A stretch of DNA of 64,000 nt from Paenalicyclobacillus mengziensis (GTDB lineage Bacteria; Bacillota; Bacilli; Alicyclobacillales; Alicyclobacillaceae). The stretch covers positions 5,060,001-5,124,000 of the forward strand of contig NZ_CP071182.1 in NCBI RefSeq assembly GCF_017298635.1, given 5' to 3'. The notes under the pieces were generated by a model. That model made no database searches, was not told the origin of the DNA, and saw nothing but the letters and a program-made list of their open reading frames with translations. Positions 44,203-52,920 of the stretch are shown one piece after another. Every line of letters begins with the position of its first letter. Positions within the stretch are counted from its first letter, which is position 1. A program made the translations under genes and the position numbers.

Positions 44203-44298
44203 CGTCATCCCTCCAGATGATTTTTCATGTGATTATCCTGCTTCGCACATTGCAGCCCTGAGCTGCATGGGTAATGATTTGTGGCTGGTCAACGTCTG

Positions 44299-45594
44299 TC
44301 ATAAGAGTTCTTTCCAAACACCACGCACATTCGTAGCCTTGATAGGCTCAACGCGAAGTGCACCGGTTCTCTCCCACCAGTCTTGCACCTGCTGCCGCAG
44401 GTCATGTTTCACTTGAACGAGGTCCGGTCGCTCTGCAACGTTTGTCAACTCCAGCGGGTCTTCTTGAAGGTCATACATTTCCTCAACATCTTCACCGTAG
44501 TAGTAGGTGTACTTATACCGCTCGCTCTGCACGCCGATAAAGGGATGAAGCCCCCAGTAGGCACGGTAATGCTCAAAAAATACCAACTGCTGAGGTCGAT
44601 GGTCTTGGTTGCGATAGCTTAAAAGCGTTCCACCTTCAAAACTCGGCGGAATGTCTATTCCGGCAAGGTCGAGGAGTGTTCCGGGCACAGCTGCACTGGA
44701 CACCAAATGGTTTACCACTGCATTGCCCTCCCCTCTCTCGTACGGGTCTACAATCAGTAATGGCACGTTGTACAGTTCTCGGTACGGCAACGTGCCTTTC
44801 AGACGCAACCGATGTGCTCCTTGCAAGTCACCGTGGTCCGAAGTGAAAACAATCGCAGTGTTCTCCAAAAGCCCTGCCCTGTCCAAAAACGCAATGACCT
44901 GCCCGATATTCGAATCAAGATTCGTGACCATAGTTCGGTATTTTTGACCATCGATGCGAACTTGCGATTCCGTCAAACGCGATTCCGAGCTCTCAGCTCG
45001 TTCTTTCTGGAAGAGAGGTTTTGTCGTTAAATCATCAGCGTAGTAACTTTTGGGAACAGGGATACCTTCAAGTGGATACAAGTCCTGGTATGTCTCAACA
45101 AGTTCGAAATGGGTCTTTCCCGGATGTGGAGAATAATAGGAAAGGGCGATGAAAAAGGGGCGGTTGTCATCATAGTTTGTAAGGTAATCCATGACCTGAG
45201 TCGTTGCATGCTGGTCTCCCAATGTCCAACTTGCTACATCCTCATCATCCCCCCCGACCACCTCATAGCCACAGAGGTGCCTGTCGGTGTAGAGATGCCA
45301 CTTCCCAAAGTGTGCTGTGCTGTAGCCGGCCTTTTTAAACTCCTTGGCGACAAGGTCAAGTTCTGGGTTCATGGCGTGTCCAATCTGATTGACACCCACT
45401 TGGTGTGGGTAGCGCCCGGTTTCCCAACTGGCGCGAGCGGGCGCACATTGAGCTGAGGTTGAAATGACGTTTTCAAACCGAACACCCCGTTTCGCCAGTT
45501 CATCCAGGTTCGGAGTGACGTAGGAACTGTCCACGATCCCCATGGCTGTTGCCTGTTGTTGGTCGGAGGTGATAAACAGGACATTTTTTCTCAC
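44299..45594 (-). CDS. Cys-type S1 sulfatase
   Basis: The 431-residue protein has a GTG start after AAGGAGGA. It starts NVLFITSDQQQATAMG (metal D11-Q12). The formylglycine signature is C50-A-P-A-R followed by ASWETG, and FTSDHGDLQGAHRLRLKG carries the next ligands. The C-terminal half has RYKYTYYYGEDVEEMYDLQE, a compact subdomain close to N-acetylglucosamine/iduronate-type sulfatases. There is no signal peptide, so it is predicted cytoplasmic. It lies between ROK and the next sulfatase on the same strand. Confidence 0.9.
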   Translation of the reverse strand: MRKNVLFITSDQQQATAMGIVDSSYVTPNLDELAKRGVRFENVISTSAQCAPARASWETGRYPHQVGVNQIGHAMNPELDLVAKEFKKAGYSTAHFGKWHLYTDRHLCGYEVVGGDDEDVASWTLGDQHATTQVMDYLTNYDDNRPFFIALSYYSPHPGKTHFELVETYQDLYPLEGIPVPKSYYADDLTTKPLFQKERAESSESRLTESQVRIDGQKYRTMVTNLDSNIGQVIAFLDRAGLLENTAIVFTSDHGDLQGAHRLRLKGTLPYRELYNVPLLIVDPYERGEGNAVVNHLVSSAAVPGTLLDLAGIDIPPSFEGGTLLSYRNQDHRPQQLVFFEHYRAYWGLHPFIGVQSERYKYTYYYGEDVEEMYDLQEDPLELTNVAERPDLVQVKHDLRQQVQDWWERTGALRVEPIKATNVRGVWKELL

Positions 45595-45763
45595 GCGCCA
45601 AGTCCTCCTTCTTTATTTTGATTCACGATGGCCGACGAAGGATTTTCACCCTCTGCCACAGTGGTAAAACCGGATGTAAACGTGCGGTCTATATTCCCGT
45701 GTCGCGCCATGTTTGAATTAATCATCTGAATTAAATAAATGCCACTCACTTTCAGAGACCAAT

Positions 45764-46954
45764 CTAGCTACTCATCGACTGAAACGTCGAGGCCTCCAAC
45801 CCCTTCATCAAAACAAACTGGTATATGCCGAGGCTGGCAGCCCCTAGGAGGCCAACGTCAGAGATCTTATACGACGATCTTGCAACCTCGACTTTCGGCC
45901 TTCCAATCATGATCCGTTCACGAAGGGTACGATTCAGTGCATCCCATAGCGAGTCAACTTGCACTAGGGGACCACACACGATAACCCGCTCCACAAATAA
46001 GACATTGAGCGTGTTCACAAGTCCAACGCCTAAAGCAGTACCGACGTCTCGCAACAGTTCCTTGACAGCGGGGTCCGTCTGGCGTTCAATCAGGTCCTCA
46101 ATCGACGGCGACTTGGTATGCGATAAGTCCGTAATCGCCACGCCTGCTTTCTGCAGGATGCCTGCTTCTCCTGCATAAAGCTCGACGCAACCGATATTTC
46201 CACACCAGCACCGTTCTGAATGCTGATTGATGGAAATATGCCCAATTTCACCATGGCCGGTTCGGTACGGAACACCGTTGATAATTAGGCCACCACCGAC
46301 ACCTTTGCCGACAAAGAGGAACAGCAAATGGTTTAGTTCTTTTCCCTGTCCAAACAATTTTTCAGCCAGAGCCATTGTCCGGACGTTGTTATCTATCGTG
46401 ACCGGAAGTGACGTCGCTTGTTCGACGAGTTCCAAAAGTTTCACGCCGTTCCACTGTGCATCCGACCGTCGCTCGATTGTGCCGGTTTCAAAGTCAATGT
46501 AGCCATTGACTCCGATAGAGATACCGATGAGATTTTTCTCACCTTGGACGCGGGCCACATACTGCTCGATGATATTTAACACCTGCACGACCGACAAATG
46601 TGACGAGTCATAATCCTCGCGATGAAGAATATTCCCCTTGATATCCACGAGGCCACAGGTCATCTGATGACCGCCAAGATGCACAGCCATTACACAGGTA
46701 TGTCCTTCCTGCACAGCCAACAATACTTTTCGTCTGCCGACTCTTGACCTCTCATCCACCGTGTCTGATTCGCAAAGCACACGCTCTTCGATGAGTTCCG
46801 AAGTGAGGTTCGTGATGGTCGCAGCCGTCAACTGGGTCCTGTTCGCAATATCTGTCCTGCTAATTTTTCCGGACTCATAAACTGTCTTGAGAACCAAATA
46901 CCGATTGAAATACTTCGTTCGATTTACGTTCTGACCTATAATCGTCTCTCTCAA
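45764..46954 (-). CDS. ROK-family (NagC/XylR-type) transcriptional repressor
   Basis: The 396-residue protein has a TTG start with AAAGGA unusually close, so translation may be weak. The N-terminal winged helix is VLKTVYESGKISRTDIANRT, then LTAATITNLTSELIEERVL. The ROK sugar-kinase-like domain has the zinc motif CWCGNIGCVELYAG and the G-x-G-V-G-G-G-L segment. The intact Zn site and an E-I-G-H-I-S loop suggest real sugar binding, while the DNA-binding domain makes it a regulator rather than a glucokinase. It lies in the middle of sulfatase cluster B and probably represses it. AT-rich palindromes at 47032-47066 and 52687-52710 are candidate sites. Confidence 0.9.
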   Translation of the reverse strand: MRETIIGQNVNRTKYFNRYLVLKTVYESGKISRTDIANRTQLTAATITNLTSELIEERVLCESDTVDERSRVGRRKVLLAVQEGHTCVMAVHLGGHQMTCGLVDIKGNILHREDYDSSHLSVVQVLNIIEQYVARVQGEKNLIGISIGVNGYIDFETGTIERRSDAQWNGVKLLELVEQATSLPVTIDNNVRTMALAEKLFGQGKELNHLLFLFVGKGVGGGLIINGVPYRTGHGEIGHISINQHSERCWCGNIGCVELYAGEAGILQKAGVAITDLSHTKSPSIEDLIERQTDPAVKELLRDVGTALGVGLVNTLNVLFVERVIVCGPLVQVDSLWDALNRTLRERIMIGRPKVEVARSSYKISDVGLLGAASLGIYQFVLMKGLEASTFQSMSS

Positions 46955-47031
46955 TCCTTTGCACTGATGTCACGTTCACCGAATGCGCGAGAAGTCATCT
47001 ACACTCTCCTTTATATTATCCGGCCTCCATA

Positions 47032-47066
47032 TTTTACAACTTTCCACGGTACTAGTTTTGTAAAAC
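47032..47066. promoter_or_regulatory. Candidate operator upstream of rok gene
   Basis: Inverted TTTTACAA ... TTGTAAAA arms lie in the gap between the DUF1450-like gene and the ROK gene. The right arm is part of a palindromic GTTTTGTAAAAC. The position and AT-rich symmetry suit a ROK binding site. Confidence 0.4.
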
Positions 47067-47068
47067 GT

Positions 47069-47317
47069 TCACTCTACGCGTACTAGGTTCCCCTCTGACG
47101 GTGACGATGACCTCGAAGTCGTCAATGGAGCGAACTTCTCGTCAATCAGTGCAAAGGGCCCGCATTGGCACGCAAAACAATAGCCCAAGCACTTCTCCTC
47201 CTCGATACACCACGTACCACTGTTTTGTAAGCCGTGAAAGATTAAATACGCTTTCAAGTCAAGAACATCTGGCGCCATAAATAAATCTAGATTATTCATA
47301 CACAACTGGACACGCAT
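47069..47317 (-). CDS. Small cysteine-rich DUF1450-like protein, coupled to sulfatase
   Basis: The protein has 82 residues. Its ATG overlaps the sulfatase stop (TAATG), so it is translationally coupled. It begins MRVQLCMNNLDLF, resembling the V-x-F-C-x-N-N-L start of YuzB/DUF1450 proteins. It continues with a Cys cluster TWCIEEEKCLGYCFACQCGP and then FALIDEKFAPL, as in the L-x-Y-C-x-x-C...F-A-L-V-N-G pattern. Seven cysteines in ~35 residues suggest metal or Fe-S binding in a thioredoxin-like ferredoxin fold. DUF1450 has no established function. Its position at the end of a sulfatase operon is unusual and may mean a role in sulfatase maturation or sulfur handling. Confidence 0.65.
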   Translation of the reverse strand: MRVQLCMNNLDLFMAPDVLDLKAYLIFHGLQNSGTWCIEEEKCLGYCFACQCGPFALIDEKFAPLTTSRSSSPSEGNLVRVE

Positions 47318-48849
47318 TAGCCGTGTTCCCCCAATCCAAGCCGTATCCACTGCTCAGGAGGTGCTTCAAGGTGTCGCAATGAACGCTCCAATGTATCCCT
47401 CATGCGGTTCGCTACGTCACCCTCAGCGATTCTGTTTCGTTCTTGCATCGGGTCCTCGGAGACAAGGTATAATTCGTCGAGCGCATCCGGGACATGCGTT
47501 GTGTAGTCCGCGTGTTGTCTCAACATCCTCGGTGCTGCGTGTCCCGGACGGGCATTCTCGTACTGCACAGGAAACCGTGCACCATCCCATATTTGTAACC
47601 GGTCCTTCGAGTCTTGCAAGCTGTTCTGCTGCCCAAAATTCCAATTGTTGTAATGCGAATGGGTGTACCAATAGAGCGGTGTGTTCCCCTCCACTGGTTT
47701 TTTTACAAATACCCACTCGCCGTCCGTACAATATATTGGGCCGCCAAACACGCCAAATAGGATTTCCGAACGGGAACGGATGTCGCCGTCTGGTGTACTA
47801 TCTTGGGGATTCCACAAGGGAATGAGGCTCTTGCCGTGCATGTCTGTCGGCGGGTCTATCCCCAGGGCTTGTAAGATGGTTGGAGTGATGTCCGCCATCT
47901 GTACAGGGTTCTGATATACCACTCCCGGCGTTATCTCTGGACTTTGGATGAGCAAAGGCGTTCGGGCGATGTCCTCATAGAGGATGCGGGCGTGCTTTCC
48001 AACCCAGTTATGTTCACCAAACAAAAAACCGTGGTCACTTGTGACGATGACCATCGTGTCTTTCATTAGACCCAGTTCTTCGAGTTTTCGATGGAATTTA
48101 CCGAACCAATGATCCACATAGGTGATTTCTCCGCAATACAGCGCATGTATTTGAGCTACCTCATCTGCAGTGAACCGGTCCGCAGGGCCGTACCTTGGCC
48201 AGACAATGGACTCCCCCGTATATCCAGGGTTATAAAGATCAGCATAGCCAGCAGGCGGGTCAAACGGCTCGTGCGGGTCAAAGCCATCGATTAATAAGAA
48301 GAATTGCTCGAGATTTTTATTACTTTCGACCCAATCCATGGCCTTTTGGAAGACCTGTCCTGCAAAATAGTCTTCCTCAGTCCGAAAGTGGGCTGTGTTC
48401 CGAAAATACTTTGGCCAGTTTCGATTCAACTTTTCGGGTGCCGCAGGATACTGAATCTGAATGTCAGGACTTGTAATCCAATTGTCATTCTCCTGGCCAC
48501 GGATGAGGTCCACTCCGTCGAAGCCGAAGTGATAGTTGCCAGACCCATACTGCCAAAGGTGATAGTGGTCTGTAATCAACATGGATGTCGTCCCATGCTG
48601 CCGAACCAAAGTGGGCAAGTCGTCCTGGTCGTATTCCAGAGGCGACCATCCCCGCCATAGAAAATTCACTCTTCCTGTCCACAAGTCTTGTCGCGCGGGC
48701 ATACAGGGATACGATCCGATGTACGCATTCTCGAAACGGGCGCCTTCGTTTGCAAAGCGCTCCAAATTCGGTGTCTGTATCCATGGATTTCCGTAACAAG
48801 ACATGTGATCGCGACGAAATGTGTCCATCAACACGCAAATTACATTCAT
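47317..48849 (-). CDS. Cys-type S1 sulfatase
   Basis: The 510-residue protein has an ATG after GGGGAG. The N-terminus is MNVICVLMDTFRRDHMSCYG (a single metal Asp at 9, then R-R-D-H). The signature C49-M-P-A-R is followed by QDLWTG, and VTSDHGFLFGEHNWVGKHAR carries further ligands. A middle segment RTEEDYFAGQVFQKAMDWVE and a cap near GVFGGPIYCTDGEWVFVKKP are shared with the sulfatase at 51310 and define a subfamily apart from the other three. No signal peptide is present. It lies downstream of the aldose epimerase and is coupled to the DUF1450-like gene. Confidence 0.9.
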   Translation of the reverse strand: MNVICVLMDTFRRDHMSCYGNPWIQTPNLERFANEGARFENAYIGSYPCMPARQDLWTGRVNFLWRGWSPLEYDQDDLPTLVRQHGTTSMLITDHYHLWQYGSGNYHFGFDGVDLIRGQENDNWITSPDIQIQYPAAPEKLNRNWPKYFRNTAHFRTEEDYFAGQVFQKAMDWVESNKNLEQFFLLIDGFDPHEPFDPPAGYADLYNPGYTGESIVWPRYGPADRFTADEVAQIHALYCGEITYVDHWFGKFHRKLEELGLMKDTMVIVTSDHGFLFGEHNWVGKHARILYEDIARTPLLIQSPEITPGVVYQNPVQMADITPTILQALGIDPPTDMHGKSLIPLWNPQDSTPDGDIRSRSEILFGVFGGPIYCTDGEWVFVKKPVEGNTPLYWYTHSHYNNWNFGQQNSLQDSKDRLQIWDGARFPVQYENARPGHAAPRMLRQHADYTTHVPDALDELYLVSEDPMQERNRIAEGDVANRMRDTLERSLRHLEAPPEQWIRLGLGEHG

Positions 48850-48933
48850 CGTCAGCGCACTCCCCGTGTGGTCTTCATGTCGACGAAAAAAGCAAAGAAC
48901 GCCCTTCGTGGGATGCCTATTCGAATTCCGTTG

Positions 48934-49797
48934 TTATCCGAATTCCGTTGTCTGTTTTTTACATCGCGCACGTATTGTCAATCCCACGTGCAGAACATTT
49001 CCTGCTTCAAGCCACTGCGTCGTTCCACGGTTCAGATGGCCCGGAGAACCACTCCACGGTTCGACACAAATAAATGGTTTGCCCGCCAGTGACCAGAAAA
49101 CAATCGTCTTAAATGGGTCATCCGGTTCAACGGAGATCTCCCAGTCAGCCGTATCCAGTCCCACACGTATGTCGCCATGCGGAAAATGACACCGCAAATT
49201 GGTAACCTCATCATGAAGCTTTGCATGTAAAACTTCTGCTAACCCACCTTCATATGTCTGCCCGGTCAATCCGTCTTCGAAGGCCGTATCCGGTACATGG
49301 CACTCAAAGTCTTTCTTATCCGGCAAGTTGAAGTATGGGTGAAATCCGATTTGGACCGGCATCGCAGTGTTCGATAAATTGTAGATAGTCATCTCGACGC
49401 GAAGACCGCTTTTTTGCAGAACATAGACCAGGTTCAGCCGAAATGCATATGGGTAAAACCGGTGTGAATACGCACTGTCTGTGACAGTAAGCATCAATTT
49501 AGATTCCTGCAGTGAGTGCAACGAATCGCTGACGGACCATGCCATGTCCCGAATGAACCCGTGTTGCGGCATCGGCCACTCCTGTCCTTGAACGGAATAC
49601 TTCCCATCGTGAACAGGACCGCACACAGGAAAGAGAATGGGGACACCGCCTCGAATAATAGGGGCATCCATCCCCATTTCATCATCCATATAGAACAGGT
49701 GCCTTCCGCCAATCACGTAGTTCGCAACAATCGCGCCTCGTTCCGAGAATACGTCTATATACGTGTTTGGCTCGTCGGGTAGTCGCATTCGAATCAC
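48934..49797 (-). CDS. Aldose 1-epimerase (galactose mutarotase-like)
   Basis: The 287-residue protein has a GTG start behind GGAGGG. The GalM-like supersandwich is recognisable: GGVPILFPVCGPVHD, then MPQHGFIRDMAW with the substrate-binding H and R, GFHPYFNLPD with the catalytic His, and FICVEPWSG with the catalytic Glu. The sequence is nearer the LacX/YeaD branch (hexose or hexose-6-phosphate mutarotases) than canonical GalM, which is longer. Beside an LacZ and a sugar porter, a role in interconverting galactose anomers after glycoside cleavage is likely. It sits in a five-gene minus-strand operon. Confidence 0.87.
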   Translation of the reverse strand: MIRMRLPDEPNTYIDVFSERGAIVANYVIGGRHLFYMDDEMGMDAPIIRGGVPILFPVCGPVHDGKYSVQGQEWPMPQHGFIRDMAWSVSDSLHSLQESKLMLTVTDSAYSHRFYPYAFRLNLVYVLQKSGLRVEMTIYNLSNTAMPVQIGFHPYFNLPDKKDFECHVPDTAFEDGLTGQTYEGGLAEVLHAKLHDEVTNLRCHFPHGDIRVGLDTADWEISVEPDDPFKTIVFWSLAGKPFICVEPWSGSPGHLNRGTTQWLEAGNVLHVGLTIRARCKKQTTEFG

Positions 49798-49833
49798 GTG
49801 TTAACCCTCCGTTCCAGTCAATGGCCTCCGACG

Positions 49834-51240
49834 TTAAAGTTTGCTGCCTTCAACTGCCATTGACACGGTATCGTCGGTCCACTTACGGCCGTCCTCCCAA
49901 TACTTCTCAATGGATTCGAGCGGCCTGTTTTTGGTTTCCGGTACCATTTTGAGCATAAACAAGAATGCAACAATAATAATTGCTGTGAAAATCCAAAATG
50001 TCTTCGCGGCACCAGCAGCCTGAACCACAGACAGAAACGAGATGGTTACAACGAAGTTGGCGATCCAATTTGTCAGCCTAGTGACAGACTGACCACGTGC
50101 GCGCAATCGATTTGAGAATATCTCAGGTATCAGCACCCACCCCATGAGCCCCATGCCGGAAGAGAATGATACGTGGTAGAGGACAACACTTCCGATTGTG
50201 ACGACAGACATGCCACTCGTTCTCGGTCCGATTTGAAATGCGAGTCCAAGCAAAAACATTGCGAGGCCCATGCCACTGAGACTGATAAAAATTAACCGTC
50301 GACGCCCCACACGGTCTACCATGGATATGCCTAAAACGGTTGCCAGCACAGTGATAATACCGGTTGCGGCTGTAATCAGAATCGAATCAGATGTTCCAAA
50401 ACCCGCCAGTTTGAACACCGTCGGACTGTAATACGTGACCGTGTTGATACCTCCAAACTGTTGAAACACCGTGAACAGAATCCCGAATCCCAGTGCGACA
50501 CGAACACCAGGCTTGAGCAAATCTCGATAACTGCCAGTGTCAAGTGTCTTTGTGCTCTCTAACTCCGTGGTAATCCGCGTAACCTCCCCGCGAAGTTCTG
50601 AATCATCGTACAACCGACCGAGTGCAGCTTCCCCCTTGGCATGCATTCCTCTCATAAAATACCATCGCGGCGTGTCGGGCAGGAAAAGTACCAGCAACCC
50701 GAAAATAAAAGCCGGTATGGCGGCGATACCAAACATGCCATGCCAGTTGCCTGATTTTGCGTAGAAAAAATCTCCCCAATACGACGCTGAGAGCCCAATG
50801 GCTACCGCCAGTTGGAAGGTTGAACTTGCGCCACCGCGTGACCTGGTTCTGGACGACTCACTGATGTACATGGGTGCTGCGATGACAATCATACCGACCA
50901 TCACACCAACCAGGAATCTGAACAATAAAAACAAGGCGTAGTTCGGAGAAAACCCTGTGCCAAGCGCGAACAGAATCGCACCGCTCGCAGCGAGAAGAAG
51001 CGCTGTTCGTCGGCCAAACCTGTCCGCTAAATACCCTGTGAAAAGGCTTCCAACCATTGCGCCGATAATCACAATACTGGTCATGGCCTCACGTTGAAAT
51101 ACGGTGAGGTGAAACGCTTTCTTCAGAAATAGAAGCGCTCCCGACATTGCGCCTGAATCATAACCAAATACCAATCCACCCAATGACGCAATAAGAGCAG
51201 TCAGAATATTTGCTCGTTTTACTTTAGTCGCCGCCACCAT
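49834..51240 (-). CDS. Sugar-porter MFS transporter
   Basis: The protein has ~468 residues. The ATG at 51240 follows CAGGAGGT; an upstream ATG at 51285 lies inside an inverted repeat and lacks a site. Twelve helices and the sugar-porter signatures are present: GLVFGYDSGAMSGALLFL, then GYLADRFGRRTALLL and DRVGRRRLIFISL. VLIPEIFSNRLRARGQS (P-E-x-x-x-x-x-x-R-G-x-x) and the terminal VPETKNRPLESIEKYW follow. Sugar porters move monosaccharides or small disaccharides by H+ symport. It is cotranscribed with sulfatases and an epimerase and could import the sulfated or desulfated galactoside. Confidence 0.9.
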   Translation of the reverse strand: MVAATKVKRANILTALIASLGGLVFGYDSGAMSGALLFLKKAFHLTVFQREAMTSIVIIGAMVGSLFTGYLADRFGRRTALLLAASGAILFALGTGFSPNYALFLLFRFLVGVMVGMIVIAAPMYISESSRTRSRGGASSTFQLAVAIGLSASYWGDFFYAKSGNWHGMFGIAAIPAFIFGLLVLFLPDTPRWYFMRGMHAKGEAALGRLYDDSELRGEVTRITTELESTKTLDTGSYRDLLKPGVRVALGFGILFTVFQQFGGINTVTYYSPTVFKLAGFGTSDSILITAATGIITVLATVLGISMVDRVGRRRLIFISLSGMGLAMFLLGLAFQIGPRTSGMSVVTIGSVVLYHVSFSSGMGLMGWVLIPEIFSNRLRARGQSVTRLTNWIANFVVTISFLSVVQAAGAAKTFWIFTAIIIVAFLFMLKMVPETKNRPLESIEKYWEDGRKWTDDTVSMAVEGSKL

Positions 51241-51260
51241 CCGCACCTCCTGATTTGGTT

Positions 51261-51283
51261 GGGCAAACGCAAACGGTTTGCCC
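51261..51283. promoter_or_regulatory. Inverted repeat ahead of sugar-porter gene
   Basis: GGGCAAAC and GTTTGCCC form perfect 8-bp arms around GCAAACG, in the 69-bp gap between sulfatase and porter. The centre GCAAACGGTTTGC resembles a LacI-type operator but has one extra base. As RNA it would fold into a hairpin just before the ribosome binding site. Confidence 0.45.
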
Positions 51284-51309
51284 ATGTAACGCTTGCGTGT
51301 TTTCTGCCA

Positions 51310-52668
51310 TCACGTCTGTACTTTTGTACCAATTGCCGGTTTCCGCTCCGACAAAACGACGTCCATCGCCGTACCGTCCTGCTCATAGGCGATCATCATT
51401 TCTTGCCCATATAGTTGAATTCCCGGCGGACCATCCAATGCGTTCTTTTTCATTGGGTCCGTTTGTCCGGCCACTTCAGCTTCCCAGGTTGCTAAATGTG
51501 CGGACAATTCTTCAACAACATCCGCATGTTCGTCTGCAACAGAGTGCTGCTCATACGTGTCCTGTCTCCTGTCAAACAACTGGACACTCGGAATGTTCCA
51601 CTGCCCGCCGTGATAAGTCCGAATGAGCTTCCAATCATCCGTGACGACCGCACGTTGCGCCGTGTAAAGCCCATGTCCAATCACGAGATGTGAGCGCTTC
51701 CCCCCTGAAAACAGCGGTTTGCTGTCCCACTCTTTGGGCACTGTTGCGCCGAACAACTCGAGAACGGTTGCCGACAAATCCATCTGGTAGACCAGATCAT
51801 CACGAATACCAGTCTGCTTCATTGATGAAGGAAGGCGGACGATGAGCGGTACGCGGTTTGTCCCGTCGTGAACACTCCAATGTTCGACGTACACGCCGTG
51901 CTCGCCGAGTTCTTCCCCGTGATCCGCCGAAATGATGATGACGGTATCCTCACCGATTCCTAAAGTCTTGAGCTTTTCCATGATTTGACCGATGTGGTAA
52001 TCAACATAGCGAATTTCTCCATCATAGAGGTCCACTACACGTTTGTAATCTTCATAGGAGTGAATGCCCATCATCCCGGCCGAGTGCCAAAACACATCCC
52101 CCTGGTGTCCTTCCACTTGTTCCGGCGTCGGATGTGCGGGGTAGTCATTGGTCTGAATGTCGTCAACGCAAGACTCGGGTGGATTGTAGTAAGCATGGGG
52201 GTCCCAGTACTGAACCCAAAGGAAGAAATCTTCCTCTGCGTGCTTATCCAGCCACTCTGTTGCAGCCTCATTAATTTTCCATGCTGGTGTCATTTGAAAA
52301 TGCCACCCTGATGGGTCATGGAAATTCTCCCAGCCAACGTAGAACCATGGTGATGGATGTCGTCCAAACGTGGATATTGCCGCGGTTGTCACACCCGCAT
52401 CGCGAAGAATCGTCGGCAGTGTACTTACGCTCAAATCCATCGTTTCCCCACGCGGTCCGTGCGTGACAATTCCTGTTCTCGTCCCAAACCTTCCGCTAAT
52501 TGTGGACCCTCTAGAAGGCATGCAAGGACTGTCCGACGCGTAGCAGTTTCCAAACACAACGCCTTCTCTTGCGATTCTGTCAATGTTCGGCGATGTCGGA
52601 CGTCGATAGCCATATGCACTAAGGTGGTCTGGACGGAGACTGTCAACGTCGAAATATATCACTTTCAA
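51310..52668 (-). CDS. Cys-type S1 sulfatase, first gene of cluster B operon
   Basis: The 452-residue protein has a TTG start with GGGGG eleven bases upstream. The N-terminus is VIYFDVDSLRPDHLSAYGYR with the R/P-D-H form shared with the sulfatase at 47317. The formylglycine signature C49-M-P-S-R is followed by GSTISG, and ISADHGEELGEHGVYVEH carries the other metal ligands. WKLIRTYHGGQWNIPSVQLF is in the C-terminal part. No signal peptide is seen. It is divergent from the alditol oxidase, with an AT-rich region holding a perfect 24-bp palindrome between them. Confidence 0.9.
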   Translation of the reverse strand: MKVIYFDVDSLRPDHLSAYGYRRPTSPNIDRIAREGVVFGNCYASDSPCMPSRGSTISGRFGTRTGIVTHGPRGETMDLSVSTLPTILRDAGVTTAAISTFGRHPSPWFYVGWENFHDPSGWHFQMTPAWKINEAATEWLDKHAEEDFFLWVQYWDPHAYYNPPESCVDDIQTNDYPAHPTPEQVEGHQGDVFWHSAGMMGIHSYEDYKRVVDLYDGEIRYVDYHIGQIMEKLKTLGIGEDTVIIISADHGEELGEHGVYVEHWSVHDGTNRVPLIVRLPSSMKQTGIRDDLVYQMDLSATVLELFGATVPKEWDSKPLFSGGKRSHLVIGHGLYTAQRAVVTDDWKLIRTYHGGQWNIPSVQLFDRRQDTYEQHSVADEHADVVEELSAHLATWEAEVAGQTDPMKKNALDGPPGIQLYGQEMMIAYEQDGTAMDVVLSERKPAIGTKVQT

Positions 52669-52686
52669 GAATCATTAAACCCCCTT

Positions 52687-52710
52687 CAATTTTATTAATT
52701 AATAAAATTG
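52687..52710. promoter_or_regulatory. Perfect 24-bp palindrome, probable ROK operator
   Basis: CAATTTTATTAA followed by its exact complement forms a perfect palindrome in the divergent promoter region of sulfatase and alditol oxidase. AT-rich TTTATTAATTAATAAA-type palindromes are characteristic of ROK repressor sites, and a ROK gene lies 6 kb away in the same cluster. Confidence 0.6.
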
Positions 52711-52920
52711 ATAAATTAATATTGAAGAATAAAAAACTTTCTGTCAATAGGTCCAAATTCTTTTTTTATCCACGTAAACATCCACGTAAACATCGTCGTG
52801 TATTACCACAAGCGGACCCCCAAAGTTCCATGCCTCCACCCCATTCAGCATAAGCTTCTAACGGAATGCAAAGTGTATACTTTTCTTATCGAATGGAATC
52901 ACAGAAGGAGTGCAACATTT

